From NCBI GenBank assembly GCA_009843625.1, contig VYDD01000127.1:337-44595 (forward strand): a DNA stretch of 44,259 bases, written 5' to 3'. Below, one piece after another: positions 17,932 through 28,059 of this stretch (positions are counted from its first letter, which is position 1; the number at the start of each line of letters is the position of its first letter). Both the position numbers and the translations under genes were made by a program. Below the pieces are notes generated by a model. The model had not been told where the DNA came from, ran no database searches, and saw nothing but the letters and a program-made list of their open reading frames with translations. The stretch comes from Gammaproteobacteria bacterium. Lineage in GTDB: Bacteria > Gemmatimonadota > Gemmatimonadetes > Longimicrobiales > Gaopeijiaceae.

Positions 17932-19050
17932 TCAGATACGGATGTAGATGCGGCGCTTGTGCAGCAGCCAGGCGACCCCCAGCCAGAACACGACCTGCGC
18001 CAGCGCCAGGCCCAGCGAGCCGTTGTAGTCGCCCGCCCAGGACTGGAAACCGTTGCGGAAGGTCCAGTCGTAGAGGGATGACGCGGCGGCGTCGGGCGCA
18101 GGGATCCGCGCCATCGTCTTGGCGGCCATTCCGGACGCCACGAAGATTGCGATCGAGTTCATTCCGTAGGCCGTGAACGGTGCGCTCCAGATCCCCCGCC
18201 ATTGCTTGACGTCGATGGCCCAGAACATCGTGCCCAGCAGGAGGAGCGCGGTTCCGGCGGTGAAGACCACATAGGAACTGGTCCACAGGTTCTTGTTGAT
18301 GGGGAAGACGAGGTCCCAGGCGAGTCCCAGCGCGACCATCACCGCGCTCGCCATCCACATCTCCCAGGCGAGCCGGCGGCCGGAGCGGCCGCTTTGGAGC
18401 CGTTCGCCGCAGAAGATGCCCAGGAGACAGGTGGCGATCGCCGGGAAGGTTGAGAGCAGCCCTTCCGGGTCCCATGTGCCCGACCACAGACGCCCGGGCA
18501 TGAGGATGCGGTCGATATGGGCGGCGAGGTTGCCGTCCGGCGAGAGGTCGCCCGGTGCGGAGCCGGGGACCGGCACCAGCATCAGCACGGCCCAGTAGGC
18601 GAGGAGGAGCGTCGCGGTGGCGGCTATCCTCCCGCGCGCGGAGGCCCACAGGTACAGCCCGGCCGCCGCGAAGTACACGAGGCCGATGCGCTGGAGGACG
18701 CCGTAGAGGCGCATCTCGCCGAAGTCGAAGTCCGGGATGGCGCGCATGGCGAGGCCGATCGCGATGAGAATCAGCGAACGGCGGATGACGTGCCGGAACA
18801 GGCTGGAGCGGCTGGTTCCTCCCGCGAGCCGGCGCCGGAAGGAGAACGGGATCGCGACGCCGACGATGAACAGGAAGTAGGGAAAGATGAGGTCGGTGGG
18901 GGTCCAGCCGTGCCACTCGGCGTGGGCGAGAGGCGCGTACACGTAAGCCCAGCTGCCCGGGTTGTTGACCAGCACCATGCTCGCGATGGTCAAGCCCCGG
19001 AACGCGTCCAGGGAGAGGAGGCGGTCCGAGGGGGAACTGGCGTCGAGCAT
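17932..19050 (-). CDS. DUF5009 / heparan-alpha-glucosaminide N-acetyltransferase-like membrane acyltransferase
   Basis: RLLSLDAFRGLTIASMVLVNNPGSWAYVYAPLAHAEWHGWTPTDLIFPYFLFIVGVAIPFS; multiple TM segments. Confidence 0.87.
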   Translation of the reverse strand: MLDASSPSDRLLSLDAFRGLTIASMVLVNNPGSWAYVYAPLAHAEWHGWTPTDLIFPYFLFIVGVAIPFSFRRRLAGGTSRSSLFRHVIRRSLILIAIGLAMRAIPDFDFGEMRLYGVLQRIGLVYFAAAGLYLWASARGRIAATATLLLAYWAVLMLVPVPGSAPGDLSPDGNLAAHIDRILMPGRLWSGTWDPEGLLSTFPAIATCLLGIFCGERLQSGRSGRRLAWEMWMASAVMVALGLAWDLVFPINKNLWTSSYVVFTAGTALLLLGTMFWAIDVKQWRGIWSAPFTAYGMNSIAIFVASGMAAKTMARIPAPDAAASSLYDWTFRNGFQSWAGDYNGSLGLALAQVVFWLGVAWLLHKRRIYIRI

Positions 19051-19061
19051 GTGGGGCCGGG

Positions 19062-20177
19062 CTACGCCACCACCTCCGCGAACGCGTCTCCCATCTTCTC
19101 CAGCGCCTCCTGCAGCTCGTGCTCGGGCGGACCGAACCCGAGCCGGAGGTAGTGGTCCATGCCGAAGTGGTCGCCGGGCACCACCAGCACGGACTTCTCG
19201 GCGCGCAGCTTCTCCGCCAGCACACTTGAGTTGACGGGAGCGTCGTAGCGGACGTAGCAGATGGCGCCCGCGTCGGGGGGATGGTAGCGGAAGAGGCCGT
19301 TTTGGGACTCCATCCACTCGGTGACCAGCGGCAGGTTGCGGCGCAGGATCGAGCGCGTGCGGGCGAGGATGCGGGCGCGGGCTTCCGGGGCCAGAGCGGC
19401 GGTCGCGAGGATGTCGGAAAGGGTCGCGGGCGTGATGGTGGTAAAGTCGGTTCGCGCCCACAGGGTCTCGGTGATGTCGGCCGGGGCGACGATCCAGCCG
19501 ATGCGCAGCCCCGGTGTGCCGTACGCCTTGGAGAGCGAGTTGGTCACGATGGTGCGCTCGTACTCGCCCCACATGGAGGGCGTGGGGATGCCGGAAAGCT
19601 CCGCGCCCTGGTAGACCTCGTCGCACAGGATCCACGCGCCGGCGCGTTCGGCAGCCTCCACGATGCCCCGGCGCGACTCGGGGGTCAGGGAGGCGCCGGT
19701 CGGGTTGTTGGGGTTGGTGATCAGGATGAAGCGAACGTCGTCGTCGAGGATGGCGCGCAGCTGGTCGAGGTCGGGTTGCCAGCCCGTCTCCTCAAGCAGC
19801 TCGAAGGGGCGCACCAGGCCGCCGAAGTTCCGCACCAGCCCGGGCACCTGCATGTAGTTCGGGACCATGACGGCCGCGGGGGTGCCCGGCTCCATCAGCT
19901 GCCAGCAGGCGGCCAGGTTGGCCTCCGCGCCGCCGGTGGTGACCACTACTTCATCGGGCGTGACGTCGTCGTAGAGGGCGGCGATGCGCTCCCTCAGCTC
20001 GTCCGATCCGTTCGACTGCCCGTATCCGAGGATCGACGCGCCCAGGTTCTCGATGCCGGTGAGATCGAGCAGTTCGTCCAGCGAGAGCGGGTCCACTCCG
20101 CTCTCGGAAAGGTTGTAGCGAACGCGGTGTTCGAATACGGACTGCCAGCGCTCCATCTCGAATCGGTCGAGCTTCAC
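19062..20177 (-). CDS. PLP-dependent class I/II aminotransferase
   Basis: ITNPNNPTGASLTPESR, ILCDEVYQGAELSG, VTNSLSKAYGTPGLRIGW (PLP Lys). Confidence 0.93.
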   Translation of the reverse strand: MKLDRFEMERWQSVFEHRVRYNLSESGVDPLSLDELLDLTGIENLGASILGYGQSNGSDELRERIAALYDDVTPDEVVVTTGGAEANLAACWQLMEPGTPAAVMVPNYMQVPGLVRNFGGLVRPFELLEETGWQPDLDQLRAILDDDVRFILITNPNNPTGASLTPESRRGIVEAAERAGAWILCDEVYQGAELSGIPTPSMWGEYERTIVTNSLSKAYGTPGLRIGWIVAPADITETLWARTDFTTITPATLSDILATAALAPEARARILARTRSILRRNLPLVTEWMESQNGLFRYHPPDAGAICYVRYDAPVNSSVLAEKLRAEKSVLVVPGDHFGMDHYLRLGFGPPEHELQEALEKMGDAFAEVVA

Positions 20178-20200
20178 GGGCTTGCCTCTCCGGGTTCAGG

Positions 20201-20290
20201 GCGCGCGCGGGGCGCGTTGATGTGGTTTCGGGCCGCGCGCGCGGTGCGTTGACTTGGCGCGCGCAGGCGCGTTGATGCTGATTTCGGGCG
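20201..20290. repeat. Three-copy imperfect tandem repeat rich in alternating GC
   Basis: Units at 20201 (GCGCGCGCGGGGCGCGTTGATGTGGTTTCGGGC), 20235 (GCGCGCGCGGTGCGTTGACTTG, short) and 20257 (GCGCGCGCAGGCGCGTTGATGCTGATTTCGGGC). Confidence 0.6.
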
Positions 20291-20306
20291 TCGGTTCGAA
20301 CGGCGG

Positions 20307-21812
20307 CTAGCGAATCCCTACCAGGCCGCGCACGGACTCGATGAGGGCGTCGCTGTCCCAGCCGATGCCGTGCCGGAAGACAATGCTCGTGTTGCGGATG
20401 TGCCCGTCGGCTTCGACATCGCCCTCCACGACCGCGAGATCCGCGCGCTTGCCGGGCTCCACGCTGCCCACGTCGTCGTAGATTCCCAGTACGCGGGCGC
20501 CGTTGGCGCTCATGATTTCCGCCACCTCGGGAGCGGTGAAGCCGGCTTCCAGCAGCAGCTCGAAGTTGCGCTGGTCGCCCAGCCCCGGCGGCGCCGCGCC
20601 GTAGCCGGTCGGGTCGACGCCGGCGGCCAGGAGCCCTCCCGCCTGTACAAAGGCGTACTCGTAGTCCATCGCCACCCGCAGCAACTCGGGAGAGAGGCCC
20701 ACGCCGGATGCGGGGTCGGCGCCCCGGATGCGGTCGAACTGCGCCCGCACTTCGGCAGCCACCTCGGGCGCCAGGACTTCCCAGACCCGGGGATCGAGGT
20801 CGCTGCGTCCCGGAACGGAGATCTCGTAGACAGCGAGCGTTGATGTCATCGACACATCGTTGTCGACCATGTCCCGGAAGGTCTGCTGCACCTCCGGGCC
20901 GTTGACGTCCAGGTCCCCGTAGGTGTTGCGGAACCCGGGCGGGCACTCGTCCGGCTGCTTGGAGGGATCGTACTCGCTGTTCGCGAAAAGGCCGTGCTCG
21001 AGGTTGTCGATCCCGAGCGCCACCGCCTCCCTGTAACCCACTGAGCAAAGATGCGCAGTGACGTTTATGCCATGGGCATGGGCCTCCTCGATCGCGGCGC
21101 CCAACTCGGCGCGGCTGATCCAGGTGTAGGCCTTGAACCAGTCCACGCCCTCCTCGGACCAGTAGCGCACCACCCGGCGCGCGGACTCCGGTCCGTCCAG
21201 TTGCGCCATCGTGCGGCTCCCCTGCTGTCCGGTGAGGTAGGGTCCGGTGATGAAGATGGTCGGCCCGACGGCGAGCCCGGCCTCGATTTCCTCCTGCAGG
21301 TTGATCTCCTCGTAGGGCGCGCGGGCGCCGGTGGTGCGGATGGTCGTCAGTCCGGAGGCCAGATAGAGCCTGGGAGCGCTGAAGGAGAGCTGCGCTGCCC
21401 GCCCGCCGGCCGCCGTGTAGAAGCTGTGGTTGTGCAACCCGATCAGCCCGGGCATCACCGTGTGTCCCGCCAGGTCGAGCACTTCGGCGCCATCGGGCAC
21501 GTCGACCTCGCCGTCGTTGCCCACGGCCGCGATGCGGCCGTCCGCGATTACCACCGTCTGTCCGTCGCGCGCGGGTTCGCCGGTGCCGTCGAGGAGCTTG
21601 ACCCCGGTGAGCGCCACCGGGTCGGCGTCGACCGCGATCAGGTCGGCGAACTCCTGGGTGACATCCGCCATCGGCTGGGCCGCGGAGGCCTCCGGCGCGG
21701 GTGCATCCGCTTCCTGCGGGGCTGGCGCCTCGCACGCGATGGCCAGCGCCAGGACGGCGGCCGGCAGAAGCAGCTTCGCGAATGGGGCATGTCGTTCGCG
21801 TGGATCTCTCAT
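20307..21812 (-). CDS. Secreted amidohydrolase-family lipoprotein (imidazolonepropionase-like)
   Basis: Lipobox LALAIACEA; LDLAGHTVMPGLIGLHNHSF (HxH); SANGARVLGIYDDVGSVEPGKRADLAVVEGD. Confidence 0.92.
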   Translation of the reverse strand: MRDPRERHAPFAKLLLPAAVLALAIACEAPAPQEADAPAPEASAAQPMADVTQEFADLIAVDADPVALTGVKLLDGTGEPARDGQTVVIADGRIAAVGNDGEVDVPDGAEVLDLAGHTVMPGLIGLHNHSFYTAAGGRAAQLSFSAPRLYLASGLTTIRTTGARAPYEEINLQEEIEAGLAVGPTIFITGPYLTGQQGSRTMAQLDGPESARRVVRYWSEEGVDWFKAYTWISRAELGAAIEEAHAHGINVTAHLCSVGYREAVALGIDNLEHGLFANSEYDPSKQPDECPPGFRNTYGDLDVNGPEVQQTFRDMVDNDVSMTSTLAVYEISVPGRSDLDPRVWEVLAPEVAAEVRAQFDRIRGADPASGVGLSPELLRVAMDYEYAFVQAGGLLAAGVDPTGYGAAPPGLGDQRNFELLLEAGFTAPEVAEIMSANGARVLGIYDDVGSVEPGKRADLAVVEGDVEADGHIRNTSIVFRHGIGWDSDALIESVRGLVGIR

Positions 21813-21882
21813 GGGTCCTCCTCGTACGCGATGTCGTTCCAGAGCATCAAAAAGGCACGGCTGCGGGGCGCCGCACAATGGG

Positions 21883-24170
21883 TCAGGGCTCGACCTCGAA
21901 GACGAACTTCATCCCGGCCTCGAGGTGCTCCGCGATGTGGCAGTGCACCATCCAGCGTCCGGGGTTGGACAGCTCCAGCAGGATGTCGGTGGTGGATCCG
22001 GTCGGGAGCAGCACCGTGTCCTTCCACACAAGGTTGTCGTTGGCGACGCCGTTCTGCGAGAGCACCAGAAAGCGCTGCCCGTGGATGTGCAGCGGGTGCT
22101 GCATGGCGTGAAACGCGTTGCGGTCGTTGTGAAGCCGGATCTTGACCACGTCGCCCACGCGGAAGCGCCAGTTGATGTCCATGTTCTCGCGTCCGGTCCC
22201 GGGTTCGCGCAGGATCCAGTGCGCCTGGCCGCCGTCGCTCGCCCAGTTCATGACCGGCATGGTGCCGCTCCACTCCACCGGGTTGAAGTACACCCAGTCG
22301 TAGAGCATCGACTGTTCGACGGCGCGGGGAAGATCCTCGACCTCGAGGGTGAGGTCCAGCGAGTGGTCGACGGGGCGGTCGAAGTGCTCGCGGTAGGCGT
22401 CGATGTCGCGCGCGACGTCCGCGTGCTCGCGCAGGGTCGCGAAGGCGTGTGCGTGATCGACCGCGGCGGGCTCGGGGTCGACGACGATCCGGCCCATGAC
22501 CCGTGACTCGCTCAGGAAGACGCCTTCCCTGTGGCTGATCGCCTGCACCCGGTTGGCGAGCACGAACTCGCCTGCCTCGTCGAAGCGCACCTCCACGACG
22601 TAGCGCGCGGGCGGGAGATGACGACGCTCTCGGCCATCACCTCCCGCTCGAACCTGCCCACATCGGAGGCGACCACCTTGACGGGAAGGGGGGCCGAGGC
22701 GCTGGACGGGATGACGGGGTCGCCGGTCAGGATGCCGGACGGGTCGAGCGTGGCGGAACTCTCGTCCGCGCGAGCGAACGACAGGTTGAACGTGCGCGTG
22801 TTGGAGACGTTGGTGAGGAAAAAGCGCACGACCTCGCCGCGCCTCACGCTCAGCGCGTAGCCCGGCTCGCCGTTTACGAGAAGGATGTTGCCGAAGCGGC
22901 CCATCAGCGCGTAGTTGCTCGCGTTCTCGCCGAAGGGCACGATGCCGTCCTCTCCCAGCAGAAGGTCGTCCAGCATCAGCACCTGTTCCTGGTTCGCCGG
23001 GCCGTAGTAGTCCGGGCGCGGCGAGTCGACCAGCATGTTTCCGTAAAGGCCCAGTTCCTGCTGGATGTCCTCGCGGTGATGAGGATGGTACCAGTAGATG
23101 CCGGCGTCCGGGAAATGGATCTGGTAGCGGAAGGTCTCGCCGGGCTCGACAGAGTCCTGGGTGACCCCGGGGACCCCGTCAAAGCGGTTGTCGAGACGGA
23201 TGCCGTGCCAGTGGATGGCCGTCGGCAGCGGGGTGCGGTTGGTGAAGTTGACGAAGATGGTCGCGTTCTCGGGCACCTGGATGAGGGGGCCCGGCTGCTG
23301 CCCGTTGAAGGCAAGCATGACCACCGGGCGGCCGCCGATGTCGCGGCGGACGAAGTCGGCTTCGAGGTCGAGCGTGCCGCCGTCGCCCAGGCGCACCAGT
23401 TGACGCGGGCGCACCGGCGGGAGGTCCTCCGGCGCCGGGGCTTCCGGCAGATAGCCGTCCACGCGCGGCCGCAGCGCCATGATGCCCGGGAGCATCGGCA
23501 GGCCGGGGTACATGGGGGGCAGGCTCCACGTGGATCCGTGTGTGCCGCCGGCGTGGTCATGGGACATGCCGTCGGGCGCGCGAAGTGCCTCGGGGGCCTG
23601 TGCCAGCAGGTCGTGGGCCTCCATCAGGCTGCTGGGCGAGCGGCCGCGCAGCACGAGGCGGCCTTCGCGCTCGGTGGCGTTGGCGGACGCCTCCGCGGTG
23701 ACCATGATGAGGAACTTGTTGAACGAGATTCGGCCGAGGGGATTGCGGCCGTTCCCCACCGGCCCGAGCCGGATCACCGGATCCAGCGTGGGGGTGGTCG
23801 CCCAGGCCACGTAGGCCTCGAATGGGCCCAATTGGCCGGGGTCGGGAAGTCCGCTGATCCAGGCGGTCAGGTTGGACACATGGTTGCCCTCGGCGGTCAC
23901 CGTCACCCCGAAGGGACCGGGCACCCGGCCCAGTTCGACCACTCCCCAGGCATCCCGCGCGCGGGCCGTGGCATGCAGGTCGAAGCAGAAGAGATCGGTC
24001 TGCGTTTGCCCCACGGGAGAGGCCGCGCCGCCGGCCAGTCGGGCGCCCCGGGCCCCCGCGGAACAGAGGCTCGAGAGGTCGGACTGCTGGGGTGCGAGCG
24101 CCGCGGCGCATCCCGGCAGGAAGCCGGCCAGGGCCACCACGCTCAACGCCGCCTGCAACAGGTCGCGCAT
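21883..24170 (-). pseudogene. Multicopper oxidase with an extra N-terminal secreted domain; reading frame broken near 22601-22619
   Basis: Frame 1 (24170 to ~22615): HWHGIRLDNRF, YWYHPHHREDIQQELGLYGN. Frame 2 (~22600 to 21883): FHAMQHPLHIHGQRFLV, GRWMVHCHIAEHLEAGM. The two halves join colinearly against the intact paralog at 28060-29724. Confidence 0.85.
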
Positions 24171-24241
24171 CGTCTCCCACGCCTGCAAGGTGAATCTCCA
24201 GGTGCCCGTTTGGGTTCCCGGACGGTTGTTCCATAATATGG

Positions 24242-25873
24242 GTGCCCGCCGCGCACGCGAATGAAGATAGACCCTTGCCCCGGGAGACGGCCGTGAAGAC
24301 GAGGGAAGCGCACTGGTACCACTTGGCCGCCGCTCGAATGTCGCGGCGCGATTTCGTGAGGATCGGCCGCGATGTGGCCGGCATCGTCGCGCTCGGCTCG
24401 CTGGGCGCCTGCCGGGACGACCGCACGGCGCAGCTGGCCGTCTCGCCCTTCCCGTCGGGGGTCGCGTCCGGCGATCCCGACGCCGAAGGGATGGTGCTTT
24501 GGACGCGGCTTTCGGCGCAGGGGATGCGCGAAGCGGGTTTGGCGGCGGAGCCGGTCGCGGTGCGCTGGGAGGTGGCGGCCGACGAGAGCTTCGCGCGCAT
24601 CGTTCGCCAGGGCACCCAACTGGCCGTGCCCGAACTCGGTCACTCGGTACACGTGGAGGTGGAGGGACTCGAATCCGACCGGCCGTACTGGTATCGCTTC
24701 ATGACGGGAGGCGACCAGAGCCCGATCGGACGCACCCGCACCCTGCCCGCGCCCGGCGCGCCCGCCGACCGGCTGCGCTTCGCGTTCGCCTCGTGTCAGA
24801 ACTACGAGCACGGCTACTTCACCGCATACCGGCACATGGCGGCGGAGGAACTGGACCTGGTCTTCCACCTCGGCGACTACATCTACGAGGTGGGATACGG
24901 CGACAACCTGGTGCGCGCGCACGAGGCGGGCGAAGTGTTCACTCTCGACGACTACCGCGCCCGCTACCTGCTCTACCGGTCCGACCCCGACCTGCAGGCC
25001 GCCCACGCGGCGTTCCCGTGGGTGATCACCTTCGACGACCACGAGGTGGACAACAACTGGGCGTCCGACGTAGCCGAGGACGACCAGTCTCCCGCGCAGC
25101 TTTTGCTGCGCCGCACCGCCGCCTTCCAGGCCTTCTACGAGTTCATGCCCGTGAGGCGCTCGTCCATGCCCAGCGGGCCCGATATCCAGGTCTACCGGCG
25201 ACTGCACTTCGGCGGCCTGGCCGACCTCCATGTGCTGGACAGCCGCCAGTACCGCTCCGACCAGGCATGCGGCGACACCAACGGGCCGCTTTGCCCGGAG
25301 GCCCTCGAGCCCGGCCGCACCATGCTCGGGGCGGAGCAGGAGGAGTGGCTGTTCGGGGGCCTGGCCGGGTCGGAGAGCCGCTGGAACGTCCTGGCCAACC
25401 AGGTCATGATCGCGCGGCTGGAGGGCTCCCGCGACGGCGAGCCCACCGTCTCGATGGACCGCTGGGACGGCTACCCGGAAGCGCAGGGCCGGCTGCTCTC
25501 CTTCCTCGACCAAACCCGGCCGCCGAACCCGGTGGTGCTCACCGGCGACATCCACAGCAACTGGGCGGCCGACCTGAAGGCGGACCCCCGCGACCCGTCG
25601 TCCAGCGTCGTGGGCGCCGAGCTGGTGGGCACCTCCATCAGCTCCGGTGGAGACGGTCAGGACACGCGTCCAGGTACCGCCGACTCGCTGGCCCGCAACC
25701 CGCACATCCACTTCTTCAACGCCCAGCGAGGCTACGTGCGCTGCTCGGCCACCCCCGAGCGGCTGGCCGCCGACTACCGCGTAGTGCCCTACGTCACGCG
25801 CGCGGGGGCTCCGGTCGAGACGCGCGCCTCGTTCGTGGTCGAAGCGGGCCGGCCGGGACTCCTGCCGGCGTGA
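24242..25873 (+). CDS. PhoD-like alkaline phosphatase, probably Tat-exported
   Basis: Twin-Arg SRRDFVRIGRDVAGIVALGSLGAC; FPSGVASGDPDAEGMVLWTRL, FASCQNYEHGYFTAYRHMAAEELDLVFHLGDYIYE, TFDDHEVDNNW, TGDIHSNW; start uncertain (24242 or GTG 24293). Confidence 0.93.
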   Translation: MPAAHANEDRPLPRETAVKTREAHWYHLAAARMSRRDFVRIGRDVAGIVALGSLGACRDDRTAQLAVSPFPSGVASGDPDAEGMVLWTRLSAQGMREAGLAAEPVAVRWEVAADESFARIVRQGTQLAVPELGHSVHVEVEGLESDRPYWYRFMTGGDQSPIGRTRTLPAPGAPADRLRFAFASCQNYEHGYFTAYRHMAAEELDLVFHLGDYIYEVGYGDNLVRAHEAGEVFTLDDYRARYLLYRSDPDLQAAHAAFPWVITFDDHEVDNNWASDVAEDDQSPAQLLLRRTAAFQAFYEFMPVRRSSMPSGPDIQVYRRLHFGGLADLHVLDSRQYRSDQACGDTNGPLCPEALEPGRTMLGAEQEEWLFGGLAGSESRWNVLANQVMIARLEGSRDGEPTVSMDRWDGYPEAQGRLLSFLDQTRPPNPVVLTGDIHSNWAADLKADPRDPSSSVVGAELVGTSISSGGDGQDTRPGTADSLARNPHIHFFNAQRGYVRCSATPERLAADYRVVPYVTRAGAPVETRASFVVEAGRPGLLPA

Positions 25874-26032
25874 ATGCCGTGCAAGCCCGGGTTCCCGGCC
25901 AACTCCTTCCCCCTCCGGGGGAGCCGCATTCATCACGGCCTCGTGCGCGCGAGGTCCGAATCAGGTTACTATGACCGGACGGGCCCGCGCGGGTCCGGAA
26001 ATCCTGTTGCCATCCTGCCGAAGGAGTTCGCC

Positions 26033-27397
26033 ATGCGAACCAGCGTCGTCCATTCGACCATCGTGAAAACCGGGGCCGCCGTTCTGGCGCTCGCTCTGGC
26101 GGCCGCGCCCGCAGCCGGCCAGTGGACATCGCTCAAGCCGGGCAGCGACAACATGGACGTGCTCGGCCACGTCCCCCTCGGTCCGCAGCTCAGCATCGCG
26201 GACATCGAGCTCGAGCAGGAAATGCACCGTCCCTACGCCTACGTCGCCCGCATGGTCTACGGAGAGGTGGGTCCCAAGGGCACCGACATCATCAACCTGG
26301 AGGATCCCGAGAAGCCGGAGGTGATCTACCGCTGGCGCATCGAGAACCAGGATCTGCACCAGCGCACGGGCGGCATGGACGTCAAGTACTTCAAGCTCGA
26401 CGGCCGCTACTACGTGGTGCAGTCCCTGCAGTTCGGCCAGGGAGGCCCCAACCCCGACCTGGGCGCGGTCATCCTGGACGTCACCGGGCTCCCCGATCCC
26501 ACCACGGTTCGCGAGGTCGCGCGCATTCGGGAGCCGGAGCTCCCCGGGGGCTTCCACAACATCTTCATCTACAAGCACTCGGATGGACGCGTCCTGCTTC
26601 TCACTACGGTGCGCGGCCCGTTCGCCCACGCCTACGACATGGCGAAGGCGGTCGACGGTGATCCGTCGGACGCGCTGGCGGGACGGATCCCGGTTCCCGA
26701 GTCCCCGCTCGGACAGGGAAGCGGGCGCGGCTATCACGACTTCTACGCCGCCTGGCACCCCGACACCGGGCAGGACCGCTTCTACGGCGGCGGCACCGGG
26801 GGCTACTACGTCTACAACATCAGCGACCTGGACAACCCGGAGCTGGTGGTCACGATGACGGGCATCAGCGGCGTCCGCTCGGGCCACACCTTCACGCCCA
26901 GCCCGGACGGCCGCTACGTCATCGCCGAGACCGAGTACCAGTACGCGCCGCTGCGCATCTTCGACCTCCAGCCCGCGCTCGAGGGGACGCAGACGAACAT
27001 CAACCGGCCCATCTCGGCCTGGACCGCCGACTGGCAGAACCTGGTGCACAACCACGAGGTGCGCTGGCCCTACGTCTTCGTCTCCGGGTATCTCGACGGT
27101 CTTCAGATCTTCAGCCTGATGGATCCGACCAACCCGGTCACCGTGGGCTACTACGACACCTACGTCGGCTCGCCCAACGCACGCGACTTCCGCACCCCTG
27201 TGTTCAACGGGGCGTTCGGCGTGGACGTGCGCAACGAGGACGGACTCATCGTCGTGAGCGACATGAGCACCGGCTTCTGGACCTTCCGCATGGAGGGGTT
27301 CAGCGGATGGAACGGCGAGGACTGGGGCATGCCGGACATCTCCAGCGTCCAGAAGTGGGACGAGACCCGTCCGCGCCCGGTCAGCCAGGAGCCCTGA
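26033..27397 (+). CDS. Secreted LVIVD-repeat beta-propeller protein
   Basis: Signal peptide ending AAPAAGQ; repeats such as YVFVSGYLDGLQIFSLMDPTNPVTVGYYDTY and GGYYVYNISDLDNPELVVTMTG. Confidence 0.85.
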   Translation: MRTSVVHSTIVKTGAAVLALALAAAPAAGQWTSLKPGSDNMDVLGHVPLGPQLSIADIELEQEMHRPYAYVARMVYGEVGPKGTDIINLEDPEKPEVIYRWRIENQDLHQRTGGMDVKYFKLDGRYYVVQSLQFGQGGPNPDLGAVILDVTGLPDPTTVREVARIREPELPGGFHNIFIYKHSDGRVLLLTTVRGPFAHAYDMAKAVDGDPSDALAGRIPVPESPLGQGSGRGYHDFYAAWHPDTGQDRFYGGGTGGYYVYNISDLDNPELVVTMTGISGVRSGHTFTPSPDGRYVIAETEYQYAPLRIFDLQPALEGTQTNINRPISAWTADWQNLVHNHEVRWPYVFVSGYLDGLQIFSLMDPTNPVTVGYYDTYVGSPNARDFRTPVFNGAFGVDVRNEDGLIVVSDMSTGFWTFRMEGFSGWNGEDWGMPDISSVQKWDETRPRPVSQEP

Positions 27398-27415
27398 TCC
27401 CACGATGGTGACCTG

Positions 27416-28027
27416 ATGATGGGCAAGATGCTGCTGGTGCTCGCGCTTCTCGCCGGGATTGCTCGGGGAAGCGGAGATCCCTCTCCCGGGATTCCTCCGG
27501 CGACGTGCGCGCTGCCGGATGCCGTCGGGCCGACCGAGGCGTTCCACGTCCCGCTGCCCGAATCCGCCGCCCCGGTCGACGCGCCCGCGTATTACGCCTT
27601 CCCGGTGGTGAGCACGCGCAGGCTTCCGGGCACGGGCCTCGCGGCGGGACTGGGCGAGGTGACCTTCCCCGACTCCCCGTTCGGGGTCACCCTGGCGGAG
27701 GACGGCAGCTACGTGCTCGACGTGTGGCTCTCGGTGGAACGCCTGATGGCGCCCCGCGAAGGCGTCTATGTGGGATGGCTGACCACGCCGAACCTGGACA
27801 AGGTCGAGCGCATCGGCGCGCTGGCCGGCGGCGGTCCGCTCCGAGGCCGGGCGCAGTGGAACAAGTTTCTGCTGGTGGTCACGCTCGAGCCCGCCGACGA
27901 TCCCGGGGCCGCGATGTGGACGGGCCCGGTGGTGATGCGCGGCATGTCCCGCAGCGGGCAGATGCACACCATGGCGGGGCACGGCGCCTTCGAAGAGGAG
28001 AACTGCGCCGCCTACGGCTACGATTGA
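27416..28027 (+). CDS. Secreted protein of unknown function; stand-alone homolog of the N-terminal domain of the fused MCO
   Basis: SPFGVTLAEDGSYVLDVWLS...YVGWLTTPNLDKVERIGALAGGGPLRGRAQWNKFLLVVTLE aligns with GPFGVTVTAEGNHVSNLTAWIS...YVAWATTPTLDPVIRLGPVGNGRNPLGRISFNKFLIMVTAE of the 24170 ORF. Confidence 0.8.
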   Translation: MMGKMLLVLALLAGIARGSGDPSPGIPPATCALPDAVGPTEAFHVPLPESAAPVDAPAYYAFPVVSTRRLPGTGLAAGLGEVTFPDSPFGVTLAEDGSYVLDVWLSVERLMAPREGVYVGWLTTPNLDKVERIGALAGGGPLRGRAQWNKFLLVVTLEPADDPGAAMWTGPVVMRGMSRSGQMHTMAGHGAFEEENCAAYGYD

Positions 28028-28059
28028 GGCAGCCGACGCCGGTGCGCCTCCTTCACGGA

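Noticed and set aside
19951-21735. 594-aa minus-strand ORF in the amidohydrolase region
   Set aside because: Alternate frame of a recognisable amidohydrolase, low-complexity RG-rich
7058-25873. pst operon and PhoD as one co-regulated Pho regulon
   Set aside because: No convincing shared PhoB-box-like repeats were seen upstream of pstS or phoD by eye; cannot be claimed without a motif search
26033-27397. Initially considered SBP56 / methanethiol oxidase
   Set aside because: Repeats such as VFVSGYLDGLQIFSLMDPTNPVTVGYYDT fit LVIVD repeats better
25961-27982. 673-aa ORF antisense to the LVIVD gene
   Set aside because: Shadow ORF with H/V/D/R bias; no motifs
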